From the NCBI GenBank assembly GCA_030599055.1, contig JAUVOS010000149.1, positions 1 through 6,378 of the forward strand: 6,378 bases of DNA, read 5' to 3'. Under the pieces are notes generated by a model, which saw only the letters and a list, made by a program, of their open reading frames with translations, was not told the DNA's origin and did no database searches. Shown here one piece after another: positions 5,502 through 6,378 of this stretch. The translations under genes were made by a program, and so were the position numbers. Every line of letters begins with the position of its first letter. The stretch's first letter is position 1. The DNA is from Lutibacter sp. GTDB taxonomy: Bacteria > Bacteroidota > Bacteroidia > Flavobacteriales > Flavobacteriaceae.

Positions 5502-6146
5502 ATGATTTGCAACAAATATACGGCAAAAAAAACTGCCCAATTACTCTTAGAAATTCGTGCGATAAAACTACAACCTAATCAGCCCTTTACATGGGCTTCT
5601 GGTTGGAACTCTCCAATTTATTGTGATAACAGAATTAGTCTTTCCTACCCAAAAGTACGGAATTATATTCGTGATAGTTTTGTAAAAGACATCCGAGAAA
5701 ACTATAAACACGTTGAAGTCATTGCAGGTGTTGCGACAGGAGCTATTGCTATCAGTGTTTTAATCGCTGAAGCACTAGATATCCCTTTTGTATATGTTCG
5801 GCCCGAGCCTAAAAAACACGGACGAAAAAATCAAATTGAAGGCTTTTTAGAAAAAGGGAAAAAAGTATTGGTAATTGAGGATTTAATCAGTACCGGAAAA
5901 AGCAGTATCAATGCGGCTAAAGCATTACAAGAAGCTGAAGTAGAAGTTTTAGGAATGTATGCTATATTTTCCTACGGATTTCCGCAAGCATCTGATTTAT
6001 TTAAAAAAGAAAATATCGAGTTGAAAACACTGAGTAATTATGAGTTTTTATTAAGATATGCTCTTGAAAATGGTACAATTTCTGATAAAGAGAATAAGGT
6101 ACTTAGTAATTGGCGAAACAATCCGAGTGAATGGAAAGGAATTTAA
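5502..6146 (+). CDS. pyrE: Orotate phosphoribosyltransferase
   Basis: The 214-residue product is full length for the family. Family landmarks are FTWASGWNSPIYCDNR (29-44), AGVATGAIA (75-83), the flexible catalytic loop YVRPEPKKHG (98-107; K104/K105 and H106) and the PRPP-binding loop VLVIEDLISTGKSS (122-135), with the acidic pair E126-D127. It transfers the phosphoribosyl group from PRPP to orotate, giving OMP, in the cytoplasmic de novo pyrimidine pathway. The ATG at 5502 is preferred because the MICNKYTAKKTA N-terminus is what flavobacterial PyrE proteins look like and no in-frame alternative fits better. A TAnnTTTG element lies just 5 bases upstream. The gene is divergent from the NUDIX gene and is followed, after 89 repeat-filled bases, by an SRPBCC gene on the same strand without a visible terminator. 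Confidence 0.96.
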   Translation: MICNKYTAKKTAQLLLEIRAIKLQPNQPFTWASGWNSPIYCDNRISLSYPKVRNYIRDSFVKDIRENYKHVEVIAGVATGAIAISVLIAEALDIPFVYVRPEPKKHGRKNQIEGFLEKGKKVLVIEDLISTGKSSINAAKALQEAEVEVLGMYAIFSYGFPQASDLFKKENIELKTLSNYEFLLRYALENGTISDKENKVLSNWRNNPSEWKGI

Positions 6147-6147
6147 T

Positions 6148-6235
6148 GATTTAATAATTTGATAATTACACAATTCAACAATTACACAGTTAAACGATTC
6201 AACAATTACACAATTCAACAATTCAACAAATAACA
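6148..6235. repeat. 8-base degenerate tandem repeat filling the pyrE-SRPBCC spacer
   Basis: Starting two bases after the pyrE stop, the spacer divides into eleven 8-base units ending exactly at the next ATG. They are GATTTAAT, AATTTGAT, AATTACAC, AATTCAAC, AATTACAC, AGTTAAAC, GATTCAAC, AATTACAC, AATTCAAC, AATTCAAC and AAATAACA. AATTACAC and AATTCAAC each occur three times exactly, and the outermost units are the most diverged. The tract replaces any ordinary ribosome binding site or terminator. A change in copy number would shift leader length in steps of 8 without touching either protein. Confidence 0.8.
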
Positions 6236-6378
6236 ATGAACCTAGAAAGTCCCATATCGACCGTACAAAAATCACAAAAAGAACTTTTTACGTTTTTGAC
6301 AGATTTAGAAAATTTTAAAGCAATTTTACCTGATTCTTTGGAAGAGTTTAGTGTAAGAGAGGATTCTTTTAAGTTTCA
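6236..6378 (+). CDS. SRPBCC (START-like) family protein, 3' partial
   Basis: The gene starts at ATG 6236 and is open to the end of the window (47 complete codons plus two bases). The product begins MNLESPISTVQKSQKELF, then TFLTDLENFKAILPDSLEEF. The pattern beta-strand, S-x-x-x-L/V-x-x-x-x, F-x-x-L-x-D-L-x-N-F-x-x-x-x-P is the typical N-terminus of SRPBCC/polyketide-cyclase-like proteins, which form a hydrophobic pocket for small ligands. From memory, an SRPBCC gene commonly follows pyrE in flavobacteria, which supports the call. Its ligand and role are unknown. No Shine-Dalgarno site is present; the 8-base tandem repeat runs right up to the start codon. The gene is probably cotranscribed with pyrE. 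Confidence 0.72.
   Translation, partial: MNLESPISTVQKSQKELFTFLTDLENFKAILPDSLEEFSVREDSFKF

Noticed and set aside
6051..6275. 74-codon minus-strand frame with a repetitive LNCVIVE-type product
   Set aside because: The repeated peptide is simply the 8-base DNA repeat read in reverse, and the frame overlaps the end of pyrE and the start of the SRPBCC gene.

Overview
The window looks like an ordinary stretch of chromosome from a member of the Bacteroidota, most likely a flavobacterium. The reasons are: AT-rich DNA; starts without convincing Shine-Dalgarno sequences; two matches to the Bacteroidota -7 promoter element TAnnTTTG; a short (452-residue) methylmalonyl-CoA mutase small subunit; and a PyrE N-terminus of flavobacterial type. 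This is judged from the sequence and family knowledge only; no search was run.

Layout, left to right. Bases 1-245 (+) are the 3' end of a serine hydrolase gene with a DUF3471-type C-terminal domain. Bases 246-397 separate it from a convergent gene and hold a nested inverted-repeat element. From 398 to 5429 six genes lie on the minus strand, read right to left: a NUDIX hydrolase, a Lys1/alanine-dehydrogenase-like oxidoreductase (the two overlap by 4 bases), uridine kinase (udk), a DivIC/FtsB-like septum formation initiator, methylmalonyl-CoA mutase small subunit (mutA) and a DnaQ-like 3'-5' exonuclease. Spacers are short (-4, 72, 34, 30 and 49 bases), so they could form one operon, though a -7-like element at the end of udk suggests an internal promoter for the divIC-like gene and mutA. 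From 5502 the plus strand carries pyrE and then the start of an SRPBCC (START-like) protein gene that runs off the window.

The genes are housekeeping: pyrimidine supply (pyrE de novo, udk salvage), division (DivIC-like), propionyl/methylmalonyl-CoA metabolism (mutA), nucleotide clean-up (NUDIX) and DNA processing (exonuclease). They do not form one obvious pathway. The large mutase subunit that MutA needs is not in the window.

I found no defence system, mobile-element gene, CRISPR array, tRNA or rRNA, and no convincing new multi-gene system. The unusual content is between the genes: a 109-base nested hairpin element at 261-369, and four spacers each filled by a different short degenerate tandem repeat (about 8-9, 7, 14 and 8 bases). 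The 8-base repeat runs in register up to the start codon of the SRPBCC gene.
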